Shown one piece after another: positions 38,074-46,995 of a stretch of DNA of 64,000 nucleotides. The stretch is taken from NCBI GenBank assembly GCA_023411575.1, contig JAEYOP010000016.1, forward strand, positions 1 to 64,000, written 5' to 3'. Below the pieces are notes generated by a model. It was not told the origin of the DNA. It worked only from the letters and a program-made list of their open reading frames with translations, and did not search any database. How positions within the stretch are numbered: position 1 is the first letter of the stretch; every line of letters begins with the position of its first letter. Made by a program: the position numbers and the translations under genes. Origin of the DNA: Bacillota bacterium. GTDB lineage: Bacteria > Bacillota > Clostridia > Acetivibrionales > DTU013.

Positions 38074-39039
38074 TTAGAAAAGAGCGTTTTCCGGGCTGAT
38101 CTTGCGCACGACCAGGTTACTGCAGAGCACCAGGATGAAACCGACTACCGATTGGTACACACCGGCGGCGGAGGACATTCCGATATCCCCCATGGTGATC
38201 AGGCTGGTATAGACGTAGGTGTCAATAACATTGGTGACGGGCCGGAGCGTGCCGGACTGCATGGGAAGCTGGTAGAACAGGCCGAAATCGGAGTAGAAAA
38301 TCCTGCCCACCGAAAGCAGCGTCATGATTACCATGACCGGCACCAGCAGCGGGATCGTAATATATTTGACCTGCTGCCATTTGGTCGCGCCGTCGATGGT
38401 GGCGGCTTCATAATACTGGGAGTCGATCCCCGTCATGGCCGAAATGTAGATAATGCTTCCGTAGCCTACATTCTTCCATGCGTTTGTAATGATAAGAATG
38501 TACGGCCAGTATTTGGGCTCGAGATACCAGGAAATCGGCTCGACGCCCAGGGCGCTCAGAATCGACCGGTTCACCAGGCCGGATTCGGGGTTCAAAAGAG
38601 AGTACACCAGGTAAGCCACGATAACCGCGGACAGAAAGTACGGAAGCAGAACCGCGCTCTGGTAAAGCCTCTTTGCATTCCTGGAACGGACTTCGTTCAG
38701 CAGGATCGCCATGGTCACGGCCAGGACCAGGTTGACCACGATAAAAACCGCATTGTATCCCAGGGTGTTCCGGGTCATCACGAACGCATCCTGCGTGGCA
38801 AACAAATATTTGAAATTGTTAATGCCCGACCAGTCGCTTCCCAGGATTCCCTTGACAGCGTTGTAATCCTTGAAGGCGATAATAATGCCAAACATGGGGA
38901 TGTAATTGTTCAACAGCAGATAAATGATTCCCGGCAGCATCAAAAAGTACAGCGCCCTATGCCTTATAACTGCCTTAAATTGGTTGGATCTTTTCAATAC
39001 GCCGGCTGCTTTCGCTCCGGCCTCTACTATAGAGTCCAT
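38074..39039 (-). CDS. Carbohydrate ABC permease, LplB/YteP type
   Basis: A 321-aa permease. The N-terminal region KAVIRHRALYFLMLPGIIYL and NNYIPMFGIIIAFKDYN is diagnostic of LplB/YteP permeases; the EAA loop is EAATIDGATKWQQVKYITIP. It is the first gene of the transporter-phosphorylase operon. A 234-bp gap separates it from the two-component genes, whose transcript ends at a strong terminator (39189-39216), so it needs its own promoter. TATAAT (39095-39100 on the minus strand) is a candidate -10 without a good -35, consistent with activation by the YesN regulator. Confidence 0.94.
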   Translation of the reverse strand: MDSIVEAGAKAAGVLKRSNQFKAVIRHRALYFLMLPGIIYLLLNNYIPMFGIIIAFKDYNAVKGILGSDWSGINNFKYLFATQDAFVMTRNTLGYNAVFIVVNLVLAVTMAILLNEVRSRNAKRLYQSAVLLPYFLSAVIVAYLVYSLLNPESGLVNRSILSALGVEPISWYLEPKYWPYILIITNAWKNVGYGSIIYISAMTGIDSQYYEAATIDGATKWQQVKYITIPLLVPVMVIMTLLSVGRIFYSDFGLFYQLPMQSGTLRPVTNVIDTYVYTSLITMGDIGMSSAAGVYQSVVGFILVLCSNLVVRKISPENALF

Positions 39040-39188
39040 TCGTCGTATCTCCCGTAAAGTTCATTATAACCGGCATAGCGGAATCCATGTTTGTATTATA
39101 CAATCTCCGATCAGACCGGCTCTACCAAATCCGTGACTTTTAGTATCACGATTGTTACCTCTTTTCAGGTCCCCTTTGTCCGGGCATG

Positions 39189-39216
39189 AAAAAACACCGG
39201 ACGGAAGCATCCGGTG
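39189..39216 (-). terminator. Terminator of the YesM/YesN genes
   Basis: On the minus strand CACCGGA and TCCGGTG (39210-39216 and 39195-39201) pair across an 8-nt loop, followed by six T. Confidence 0.88.
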
Positions 39217-39273
39217 CCTGTGTCTTCTTATGCCCTGTATCAGGCCGTTTCCAGCCGTTCCGACTCGGGCCGG

Positions 39274-40365
39274 TCAGCCGCGGTATTTTTTCCGGTACTC
39301 CTGGGGGGTCATAGCATAGACCTTCCGGAACATTTTCGAGAAATAGGAAAAATTATCATAGCACAGCTTATTGGCGATCTCGGAAATGGGCTCGTCGGTT
39401 TCCGACATGAGCTCGCCCGCCTTTTTCATCCGCTCCTGCAGGATATAGTCCGACAGGGGCATGCCGGTCTTCTGGTGGAACAGCCGCGACAAATAGGATT
39501 CGTTCAGATGTACATGCTCTGACAGCTCCTCCCGGGAGATCCGCTTATCCAGGTTCTGCTTGATATGTTTTTTAAGCTCGAACACGATGCTGTTCTCCCG
39601 GAATTTGTTTTCATCGGCGACCGCATCGCAGCATACGGAAACGATGCTCTCCAGCCTTTGCCTGAACTGCTCGTCGGTATAGTCGGCCCCGTTCCCCCCG
39701 GTTCCATCCCCTTTCGCATCCGCCTCCATCTCCGTCTCCAGGTTCTTCAGATCCTGGAGGCGCAGGCCCTTCTTCCTTAATACATAAACCGCGACCTGCA
39801 GGATGCTTTGATGGATCTTGATCCTGTCCTCCCGGCTGTCGCTGCGGCTTTTGATCCACGCCAGGGTCTGCCCGATCAGCTCGGCGGCCTGCTGCCGCTC
39901 TCCGCTTTCCAGCAGGCTTTTCCACTTCTCCTCGATGCTGTAGTAATTCTTGTAGCTTTCCATGTTTTTCTGGTTGCTGCGTTTATTCCGGATCCGCTCA
40001 AAATTTTTCCGGAGCACCTCTTCCATTTCTTCGTAAATCACCGGCTTGAGCAGGTAGTCGCAGCTGCCCAGTTGCAGCGCCTTTCTCGCATAATCGAAAT
40101 CGGCATGGCAGGTCAGAAACAGGGTCTCCGGCTCCAGGCAATGCGCCTTGGCCCACTCCAGCAGCTCCAGGCCGTTTTCCTCGGGCATGCTGATATCGCA
40201 GATCATCAGATCCACCTGTTTGTTTTCGAGGATCGCCTTCGCTTCCCTGGCATTATACGCCTCGAAGGTCTCCGAAACCTCCAGCCTGCCCCAGTCGATC
40301 CCGTCGATGATCCCTTTTACCGCATAGATTTCGTCATCCACCACCAGAACGTGAAACAAATCCAT
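39274..40365 (-). CDS. YesN-like response regulator with AraC HTH
   Basis: A 363-aa regulator. The receiver domain is residues 1-120 with phospho-Asp in DLMICDISMPEENGLELLEW; a helical linker follows, and a C-terminal AraC pair of HTH motifs begins REELSEHVHLNESYLSRLFH and ends NKLCYDNFSYFSKMFRKVYA. It is 21 bp downstream of the YesM-like kinase. Such pairs activate neighbouring LplABC sugar importers, so the promoter at about 39.1 kb is the expected target. Confidence 0.94.
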   Translation of the reverse strand: MDLFHVLVVDDEIYAVKGIIDGIDWGRLEVSETFEAYNAREAKAILENKQVDLMICDISMPEENGLELLEWAKAHCLEPETLFLTCHADFDYARKALQLGSCDYLLKPVIYEEMEEVLRKNFERIRNKRSNQKNMESYKNYYSIEEKWKSLLESGERQQAAELIGQTLAWIKSRSDSREDRIKIHQSILQVAVYVLRKKGLRLQDLKNLETEMEADAKGDGTGGNGADYTDEQFRQRLESIVSVCCDAVADENKFRENSIVFELKKHIKQNLDKRISREELSEHVHLNESYLSRLFHQKTGMPLSDYILQERMKKAGELMSETDEPISEIANKLCYDNFSYFSKMFRKVYAMTPQEYRKKYRG

Positions 40366-40386
40366 ACCTCCCGACCTTTATTCGAA

Positions 40387-42162
40387 TTATGCTATTGGCA
40401 ATATCATTTCAACCACCGCGCCGCCCTGAGGGCTGTTTGAAAAGAGCAGCCGGACCTCCGAATGGTAATACAGCTGGCAGCGGCGCTGAACATTCCAGAT
40501 CCCGATATGCTGGTCCGCGTCGTCGCCGATGTAGCTGCCGGACTGAAGCTCCTCCAGGATTTCCGGGGAAAATCCCAGTCCGTTGTCCTCTGTTTTTATG
40601 GAAATGCATTTTTCATTGCCGTCGGTGAGAAAAGCAACCTTTACGGAGACCCGGAACGGCGTATTTTCCCTATAGCAGAAGCCATGCTCCATGGAATTCT
40701 CCACGAAGGGAAGGAGGATAAAGGCGGGAATCAGCATTTCCCCCAGTTCCTGCTCAATATCGATGCTGTAGTCGAAAGCCTTTGGAAACCGTATTTTCTG
40801 GATGCTCAAATAGTTGTTGATGTGGTCCAGTTCCTCGGACAGGGTCACCAGCGTGCGGTTCGTCCTTGTCATGAAGGTCAGGTGCCGCACCAAATGCAGG
40901 GTCAGCTTCTGCACCAACTCCGTGTTCTTTACCTGCGCAAGGGAATATACCAGATTCAGGCAGTTTGCGAAGAAATGGGGGTAGATCTGGGCCTGCAGCT
41001 CCTTCATCTCCGCCTTTTGGGCCCGGATCTGCTCTTCATAGATATCGCTTTTCAGGTATTCGATCTGATCGGCCATATCGTTGAACGCCTCGTTGATCGT
41101 ATTGAATTCGGACAGGTGGGACGGATTCAGCCTGGCCGTCAGGTCCCCCGACTGGATTTTTTTCATTCCCCGGATCAGCTTTTTGATCGGAGAGGCGATG
41201 GACCGCTGGAGATACAGCAAAAAGAAGAAAAGAAAGGCCACGGCCACAAACGGCGTAATATAGATGACCCGCTGGAAGAAGGTCAGGTTTTCCAGAAGCG
41301 TATTGACCGGGAGCAATACGACAAGATAGAGGCCGGATACTCCCGAACGGACGCTTACTACCATGGATTCCGAGCCGTTGTCCAGGCTTTTCAGAATGCT
41401 GTAGGGCTTGACCTTTTCATTCAAGGCACTCCGGAGAAGCTCCGCCCCGATCCGCTTTAAAGGCTGCCGGGTACTGCTTCCGGTCAGCACCAGCCCCTCC
41501 GAGGTGGCGAACATGACCTGCTCATTTTCCTTGAACTCCAGGAAACGAATGGGCTTGAGCAAATCCTCCAGGTTGACCCAGATGCCGATATAGGTGCCGT
41601 AGCCGGTATCCGTCCATTTCAGCAGGAAGTACTGCCCCTCCATATTGAACAGCTCCCACCCCGCCGTCAGCTTCTTGCGGACCGCCGGGTCCTCGAACAG
41701 CGCTCCCAGCTTCGCGTTGATTTTGTCCGTGTCGTTCTGGTTCCGGGAGGCGGTAATCAGCTCCTTCGCCTGGGCCTTGTAAAGGAAAATGGCATTGGAA
41801 TAATCGTATTCGAACAGATCCTTCTGAAATTTGATCAGCAGGCTGAGATTGGCGTAATAATCTTCCATGGTCGTCGTCGCGCCGGAAGTGATATAAACGA
41901 TATTCTGGTCCTGGAAGGCCATGCTGTGCAGGTATTTTTCCATGCTGCTCAGGATATTGTCCACCTGGCTGCTGTGCATTTGCACAATGCTCCGGTTTGA
42001 GCCCGCCACCTGGTTGCATACGATGTCCATGGCATACCAGTTGTTCAGGATCAGGATGACGAGAAGGGGGATGGTAATGATCCCAAACCCGGAAATGATC
42101 CTGGAGGTCAGCGTTGAAGTTATGGACGAAAAGAACTGCTTCACACTATAAATACGCAACAC
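40387..42162 (-). CDS. YesM-like sensor histidine kinase
   Basis: A sensor kinase of about 591 aa with two transmembrane helices (ISGFGIITIPLLVILILNNW and FVAVAFLFFFLLYLQRSI), a dCache-like extracellular region between them, a HAMP domain, the His_kinase motif with phospho-His in IYPHFFANCLNL, and an HATPase domain (NGLGFSP). The start is uncertain: a promoter at 42187-42215 puts the transcript start near 42180, so the ATG at 42315 is excluded; I use the GTG at 42162, with TTG at 42159 and GTG at 42144 also possible. It senses sugar or binding protein and signals to the YesN regulator. Confidence 0.9.
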   Translation of the reverse strand: MLRIYSVKQFFSSITSTLTSRIISGFGIITIPLLVILILNNWYAMDIVCNQVAGSNRSIVQMHSSQVDNILSSMEKYLHSMAFQDQNIVYITSGATTTMEDYYANLSLLIKFQKDLFEYDYSNAIFLYKAQAKELITASRNQNDTDKINAKLGALFEDPAVRKKLTAGWELFNMEGQYFLLKWTDTGYGTYIGIWVNLEDLLKPIRFLEFKENEQVMFATSEGLVLTGSSTRQPLKRIGAELLRSALNEKVKPYSILKSLDNGSESMVVSVRSGVSGLYLVVLLPVNTLLENLTFFQRVIYITPFVAVAFLFFFLLYLQRSIASPIKKLIRGMKKIQSGDLTARLNPSHLSEFNTINEAFNDMADQIEYLKSDIYEEQIRAQKAEMKELQAQIYPHFFANCLNLVYSLAQVKNTELVQKLTLHLVRHLTFMTRTNRTLVTLSEELDHINNYLSIQKIRFPKAFDYSIDIEQELGEMLIPAFILLPFVENSMEHGFCYRENTPFRVSVKVAFLTDGNEKCISIKTEDNGLGFSPEILEELQSGSYIGDDADQHIGIWNVQRRCQLYYHSEVRLLFSNSPQGGAVVEMILPIA

Positions 42163-42186
42163 CCCGTACTCTATCGGTATAATTCT

Positions 42187-42215
42187 AACATATATGAGTT
42201 TTTGAAAAATGTCAA
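42187..42215 (-). promoter_or_regulatory. Promoter of the YesM/YesN operon
   Basis: On the minus strand TTGACA (42210-42215), a 17-bp spacer and TATGTT (42187-42192). Confidence 0.65.
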
Positions 42216-42307
42216 TCGAGGGGATGGAAGCACGCCCATTCCCTGCCAAATTGTAATTGTCCCCGGGGAATGATATACTTGGATCAGGATGCAGGAGGAG
42301 GGAAGCC

Positions 42308-42895
42308 ATGAGCAATGTGAAAGTAAAGGAATTGAAAGCCGGTTCGACGGGCAGTCCGCGATATACGCTGGAGCTTCAGCATACAGGCATGGGGGATAGC
42401 AAGCTTGCCGCCAATTATGATGTGCTGGCCAAATTGATCGGCGGGAGTGATCTCCTTTTAAGCCTGAGCACCGCTTTGCTCAATTTGCCTTATCCGAGCC
42501 GCAGCCCCCATGTCCATGAATTCCTGCAGACCGTCCGCACCCTCGGTCTGGAATACCGCTGCTCCAAAGTCGCCTCCAGTTCCGGCCGGAACCTTCTCGG
42601 AGGTTTGCTGATGGGCAAAAAGGACCAGGAGGACGAGGAAGTGCTGGCCTATGTGCCGAATGAAATATGGGTGGGCAGCGATTTTAAAAAGGTACTGCCC
42701 ATATACGGGGTAAAGCTCTATATTCCCCGTGAAAAAACGGATGCTTCCAAATTATTCGAGGATATGAGCAGGATGCTGGATCACGAGAAGCCGGACTATT
42801 TTAAAATGATCCTTTTCAGCTCCGTTTGCATGGACAGCATCGGCGTCTTTACCAATTCTATGACCCTGTCCGAGCTCAAAAGCCTCTTTGACTGA
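42308..42895 (+). CDS. Hypothetical cytoplasmic protein
   Basis: A 195-aa protein that I do not recognise. It has no signal peptide or transmembrane segment. It looks mixed alpha/beta, with a central GRNLLGGLLMGKKDQEDEE stretch, a YVPNEIWVGSDFKKVLPIYG strand region, and a C-terminal helix SLTLSELKSLF-like ending. The ATG at 42308 has GGAGGAGGG upstream. A weak promoter TTGTAA-17 bp-TATACT lies just before it. It is alone between the divergent kinase operon and the structured non-coding island. Confidence 0.75.
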   Translation: MSNVKVKELKAGSTGSPRYTLELQHTGMGDSKLAANYDVLAKLIGGSDLLLSLSTALLNLPYPSRSPHVHEFLQTVRTLGLEYRCSKVASSSGRNLLGGLLMGKKDQEDEEVLAYVPNEIWVGSDFKKVLPIYGVKLYIPREKTDASKLFEDMSRMLDHEKPDYFKMILFSSVCMDSIGVFTNSMTLSELKSLFD

Positions 42896-43018
42896 CCGCA
42901 GGACATCTGGCAGCATACAATAGGCGGATAGGACGAAGTAAGGAAAAGTGGGGCAAATCAAGAAAGAACGCAAAGAAGGAAAAAGAACATGGGGTAAGGA
43001 ACGCCTCAGGGATGAAGC

Positions 43019-43199
43019 CGGTAGGGGTACTTATTCCGATCCTGTTTCAAAGCACCTCCTGTAGTGGCTCTCCCCCACCAAATTACAATTCAACATAGAA
43101 GTCCTGTCTCACGGGTCTTTCCAGTCGTTCTTCATAACATTCGTGCCAGGCAGCTTGGCTTCGAAGCATAAAACAGGACCGGAACAAGCACCCCCACCG
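43019..43199 (-). ncRNA. Candidate structured RNA with a 29-bp closing stem
   Basis: The arms 43019-43047 and 43171-43199 are 29-nt inverted repeats that differ at four positions. In minus-strand RNA all four differences become G-U pairs, giving an unbroken 29-bp stem around a 123-nt loop; in plus-strand RNA the same four are A-C mismatches. The 5' arm starts CGGTGGGGGTGCTTGTTCCG. It has no plausible coding gene: the minus frame at 43083-43316 runs straight through one arm and the loop. It may be a structured RNA or a decayed palindromic element. No family is recognised. Confidence 0.45.
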
Positions 43200-43284
43200 T
43201 TTCTTACAGCAAGCACCTGCGCAGATCGCTTTGAAGTCTCCTGTGGGCAAGAAGCAAAGGAACAGCAAGCTTATGCTTGCGAAG

Positions 43285-43435
43285 GGTTTGTGTACAAAAA
43301 AACAACTTTGGGTCAATAATGGTTAACATAATCTTGAATTTTATTCCATTATAGTGTAAAAGCGAATGGAAACTCGCTGAAAAACGTGACTTTCTTTAAA
43401 TACCTGGCCCAAAGCTGAAATTTTGCACACAAACC
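43285..43435. repeat. Second long inverted repeat in the 42.9-43.6 kb island
   Basis: Arms of 31 nt at 43285-43315 (GGTTTGTGTACAAAAAAACA...) and 43405-43435 match in 25 of 31 positions when one is reverse-complemented, around an 89-nt AT-rich loop. It lies 86 bp from the first inverted repeat. A smaller perfect hairpin GCAAGC-TTAT-GCTTGC stands just before it near 43265-43280. Confidence 0.6.
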
Positions 43436-43489
43436 GCGTAAAAGTTCTAGGGGCTCCCGCTTTACTCTCATCTACTCATCGGTGAGAAG

Positions 43490-43534
43490 GACGGGCGAGC
43501 AGGGCTTAAGGACGGAGTCCTGTCTGCCCGTCCG
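43490..43534. repeat. GC-rich hairpin near the 3' end of the surface-protein gene
   Basis: GGACGGGC (43490-43497) and GCCCGTCC (43527-43534) form an 8-bp stem extended by a partly paired GAGCAGG/CCTGTCT segment. It is the third secondary-structure element in the 750-bp gene-free region 42896-43643, about 110 bp past the stop of the minus-strand surface-protein gene. Confidence 0.55.
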
Positions 43535-43643
43535 ACCCGCATGTTACTTGGCCCTATCCGCTTTATTGCACTCGTGGCAATATTGCGCCTTATCCGCCAT
43601 ATATGCCTAATAGGAAGAATCCCAGTTGTATCTCGGCTATCCC

Positions 43644-45764
43644 CTAATAAAGGATGATGTCCTTGAAGGAAATCCCCGCGCTGATCAGGGAATAGGTTTT
43701 CTTGTCCGGATCGTACACATACAAAACCTTGATCTCCCTGCCGTCCGATTTGTCCGTGCCCGCCATCAGCAGCAGGCGCGGATTCCCGGTCGCCGACACC
43801 TTCGTGATGGTCAGCCCGCTCTTAAGCGGCTTCGCCTCCTTGCTTGTCACTGCATAAGACATGCTTCCGCCGTCCTCCGTGCCGTTGACATAGACCGTGC
43901 CGTTGACAGGGGCCCAGTATTTCGTTGAAAAACCGGTCAGCACCTCTTTGGACGAGCCGGAATAGCTGCTGACGGATTCCTTGATTTTCTGGCCGCCGGC
44001 GATGGTATTCGGCGCCGTATTGGTACCGGAAAACAAAAAGGTCAGCCCGTTCACGAAATGATTCTTCATAGTATAATCCAGCGCCACATTCTCTACCTTA
44101 AGGGAGCTGCCCAGCAGCAGCACCGTGTTTCTGTTCCGCGAGGTCATGGAATCGACATCCTTGACATTCAGGAACTCTCCCTGGGGCGTGCTGACCACCG
44201 AGGTGATCTCGACGATCCCGAAAACCGGATAGGCCCATGTATTCCCGTAATTGACGTATAGGTCCTTCGTCGGTGAATTCCGGCCGGCCAGCAGGTACAT
44301 CCTGCTGTTGTTCACCATCGATTTTTCAAAAGGATAGTAGGCTGTGGCGGTATCGTCCGCCTGGGTATACTCCAACTGCTTCGCTTCCGCCGTCGCAGGA
44401 TTGAAGCAAAACGATCCCTTGACCTCCTTGCCGGTACCGCTGTCCTTTTTGGCAATTTTAGCCGCAAGATACAATTGGTCCAGATAGGACTCGATCGCCG
44501 TGATCTCATACTTTTTATCCAGAGCAATGTCCAATCCGGCCGCCGTAGTGGAAGTATCCGCCTTCAGCAGTTCCCGCCGTCCGTCCTTGTTTTTGTCGAA
44601 GGCCAGATACAACCTGTCTGCGCATACTCTTACATGGGTGAAATCCAGATTCTTCTCGTTTGTCTCAACATTGATCCACTTTACGTCCTTGCCGTTATAG
44701 GCCAGGAAATACACCGAATCGCCGTCGCCCTGGACAACCGCCTTCATATAGGCCCAATCGCCGCTGACCAGCGTATCGAGGAGGGTCAGGCCGGGATGCT
44801 TCGTCTCCGTACCGGGTACGATCCCTTCGCTCAGAATTCTCACCGTCCAGTCCTTGTTGATTGCTTTAATATCATAACGCCGTTTTTTATTAAAGGTGCC
44901 CACAATGATATTGTCCCCCAGGACCGTCTGCACAGGGCTGTAGCAATCGCCTTCCACCAGCTTCAGTTCCGTTCCGTCGAACCGGAACAACTGGTATCGC
45001 TTCTCTTCGTTATTGTAGCCGTAGAAAACCTTGTAGCCGCCGAAATCATAGCTGTCCACCAGATCGAAATTGGTCCGGAGCTCAATGAATTTCTCCGCTT
45101 CATATAAATACAGGCTATTGTATTTGGCCTGCGTATTATAGGCATAAACGACGAGCTTTTTGTTGAACGGATATACCTCGCCGATTTTCAGTTCCGTGTA
45201 GGCTTTGACGGCAAGGCCGGTTTTTGTGATGCTGTAGACAAACTGTTTTCCCGTGGTCGAGGAATCGTATAAAAACAGGTTTCCAAGCTTGTAGTCAACG
45301 CTTTTCGAGGCGGTATAAAGCTTGGTTTTGGCATCGTACACCGTAGTGAATCCATATTTTTTGACAAATTCCTCAAAAGGCAGCATCAGTGCGTTCTTGA
45401 CTTCCTTCATGGGGTGGGTGAAAAGGAGGGGCTTTCCATTTCTCACCGCCTTGGTCTTGTCGGCGGTAATCGCCAGGGAATCCTTGTCCAGAGCAGCGCT
45501 GAGGGTTTTGGTCTTCCGGTCGTATTGTACGGTAAAGCCCAGGGAAGCCAGGAATCGGTCCGCCTGGACATACAGAACGTTATCGATTTTGGCCGGCGCC
45601 GTGTAAAATTTCGACGCCACATCATACACGGTATAGTTCATATCCCCTTCCGTCACTTTTATGGTAATACATTCATTTCCAATATTGATCACAGGCGCTG
45701 CAAAGGCGGCCTGGGAAACCGCAAACAGGAACAGCAGCAACAGAACTGCAAGCTTCTTTTTCAT
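43644..45764 (-). CDS. Secreted protein with copper-amine-oxidase-N-like domain
   Basis: A 706-aa exported protein: a signal peptide (KLAVLLLLFLFAVSQAAFA) and one or two copper-amine-oxidase N-terminal-type repeats at about residues 30-155 (LYVQADRFLASLGFTVQYDR and MLPFEEFVKKYGFTTVYDAK), which in Firmicutes are wall or surface modules unrelated to amine oxidation. The rest looks like a propeller of DUF5050-like repeats (LFLYDSSTTGKQFVYSI, YLYEAEKFIELR, YQLFRFDGTELKLVEG). The ATG at 45764 has GGAGGTG upstream. It is monocistronic; the function is unknown but the location is extracellular. Confidence 0.85.
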   Translation of the reverse strand: MKKKLAVLLLLFLFAVSQAAFAAPVINIGNECITIKVTEGDMNYTVYDVASKFYTAPAKIDNVLYVQADRFLASLGFTVQYDRKTKTLSAALDKDSLAITADKTKAVRNGKPLLFTHPMKEVKNALMLPFEEFVKKYGFTTVYDAKTKLYTASKSVDYKLGNLFLYDSSTTGKQFVYSITKTGLAVKAYTELKIGEVYPFNKKLVVYAYNTQAKYNSLYLYEAEKFIELRTNFDLVDSYDFGGYKVFYGYNNEEKRYQLFRFDGTELKLVEGDCYSPVQTVLGDNIIVGTFNKKRRYDIKAINKDWTVRILSEGIVPGTETKHPGLTLLDTLVSGDWAYMKAVVQGDGDSVYFLAYNGKDVKWINVETNEKNLDFTHVRVCADRLYLAFDKNKDGRRELLKADTSTTAAGLDIALDKKYEITAIESYLDQLYLAAKIAKKDSGTGKEVKGSFCFNPATAEAKQLEYTQADDTATAYYPFEKSMVNNSRMYLLAGRNSPTKDLYVNYGNTWAYPVFGIVEITSVVSTPQGEFLNVKDVDSMTSRNRNTVLLLGSSLKVENVALDYTMKNHFVNGLTFLFSGTNTAPNTIAGGQKIKESVSSYSGSSKEVLTGFSTKYWAPVNGTVYVNGTEDGGSMSYAVTSKEAKPLKSGLTITKVSATGNPRLLLMAGTDKSDGREIKVLYVYDPDKKTYSLISAGISFKDIILY

Positions 45765-45945
45765 AAAATGGGACACCTCCGTTCAATAACCATCTTACCT
45801 TATTTTGAAAATGGAGAATATAGGCATTTCATCATAGTGCTAAATGCTCAGTCCCGCTTGCAGACCCGCTTGGACAGGCCTATGTGCGCATAGGTACATA
45901 AAAGAAGCGCCTTGCGAATTCAAAGCGCCGATTTGCAGGAAAGCT

Positions 45946-46797
45946 CTATTCTACCCTTCTCAGCGGAACGATACAGCGGAATGTCACCGCCGCAATCACG
46001 ATGACCCCGCCGACAAGGGCCCATTTGCCGGGAGCTTCTCTCAGCAGGAGAAACACCCAGACCGGATTGAGCAGCGGTTCAAGGACAGGAATAATGCTCG
46101 CTTCCAGCGCGGTTACATGCTTGATCGCCTTTGAATATAAAATATAGGGCAGGCCCAGTTGAACAACGCCAAGCACTACAAGGTACAGCCAGCCCTTTGG
46201 GGCCGGCGCGTCTCCGAGGAGGAACGGCAACCCGACCACGGCCGTCAGGATGTTTCCCAGGAGGACGGACTCAATCGGAGACCCTTCCTTCTGCATGCGC
46301 ATGAAAACGGCAAAGGTGGCGAAGGATATGCCGCTGGCGGCAGCCAGGACATTCCCGAAGATGCCTTCCGTATTGAGGTCGTCCACGAAAAACAGCACCA
46401 TACCGCCCAAAACGACCACGATCGTCGCCCAGTCCAGCGGCTTCACCTTTTCCTTCAGCAGCCAGGCGCCCAGAAAAGCCACATATACCGGCGCTGTGTA
46501 CTGGATCAGTATGGCGTTGGCGGCCGTCGTATTCTTGTTCGCGGCAACAAAAAGCAGCACCGTGGCCGTATATGCGAGGGCAGCCCCGATTTGGGCAAAG
46601 GACCAATTAAATTTCGGCTTGCCCACGGCTATCAGGATGATAAGGGCGGAAATGGCGCTCCTGGTCCCCGCGATGGCAAGCGGATTCGAATCGACGGACT
46701 TGATCAGCAGCCCGCCGAGACTCCACATAATCGCCGTCAATACCAGGTAAAGGATCGCTTTGGGCCTCTGTCCCACTCTGCTCCGATTCCCCTCCAT
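45946..46797 (-). CDS. EamA-family (DMT) transporter
   Basis: A 283-aa membrane protein of ten helices made of two EamA repeats, beginning AILYLVLTAIMWSLGGLLIK and repeating at GWLYLVVLGVVQLGLPYILY. Family members export amino acids, nucleobases or other small metabolites; the substrate is not evident. The ATG at 46797 has GGGG 6 nt upstream, while the ATG at 46803 abuts it. It is monocistronic and divergent from the PIN-PhoH gene. Confidence 0.9.
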   Translation of the reverse strand: MEGNRSRVGQRPKAILYLVLTAIMWSLGGLLIKSVDSNPLAIAGTRSAISALIILIAVGKPKFNWSFAQIGAALAYTATVLLFVAANKNTTAANAILIQYTAPVYVAFLGAWLLKEKVKPLDWATIVVVLGGMVLFFVDDLNTEGIFGNVLAAASGISFATFAVFMRMQKEGSPIESVLLGNILTAVVGLPFLLGDAPAPKGWLYLVVLGVVQLGLPYILYSKAIKHVTALEASIIPVLEPLLNPVWVFLLLREAPGKWALVGGVIVIAAVTFRCIVPLRRVE

Positions 46798-46995
46798 ATA
46801 CATCCCCGCTTCTATAGAACCGCTTTATTTCAGCCGGTCCCAGATTTAACAAAAAAATAACAGTCTCTTAAAAATTTCTTCCTATCCAGTATACCAGACA
46901 TGCTTTAAAATGAAATATGTTTTTATTGCTTAACGCATTTGAATACGATATGATGGAATTGACAGACAATTTCAGACAAACGGGAGTGATTACGG

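Noticed and set aside
43083..43316. 77-aa minus-strand frame in the 43-kb island
   Set aside because: It runs through one arm and the loop of the 29-bp inverted repeat, has no ribosome binding site and low-complexity composition.
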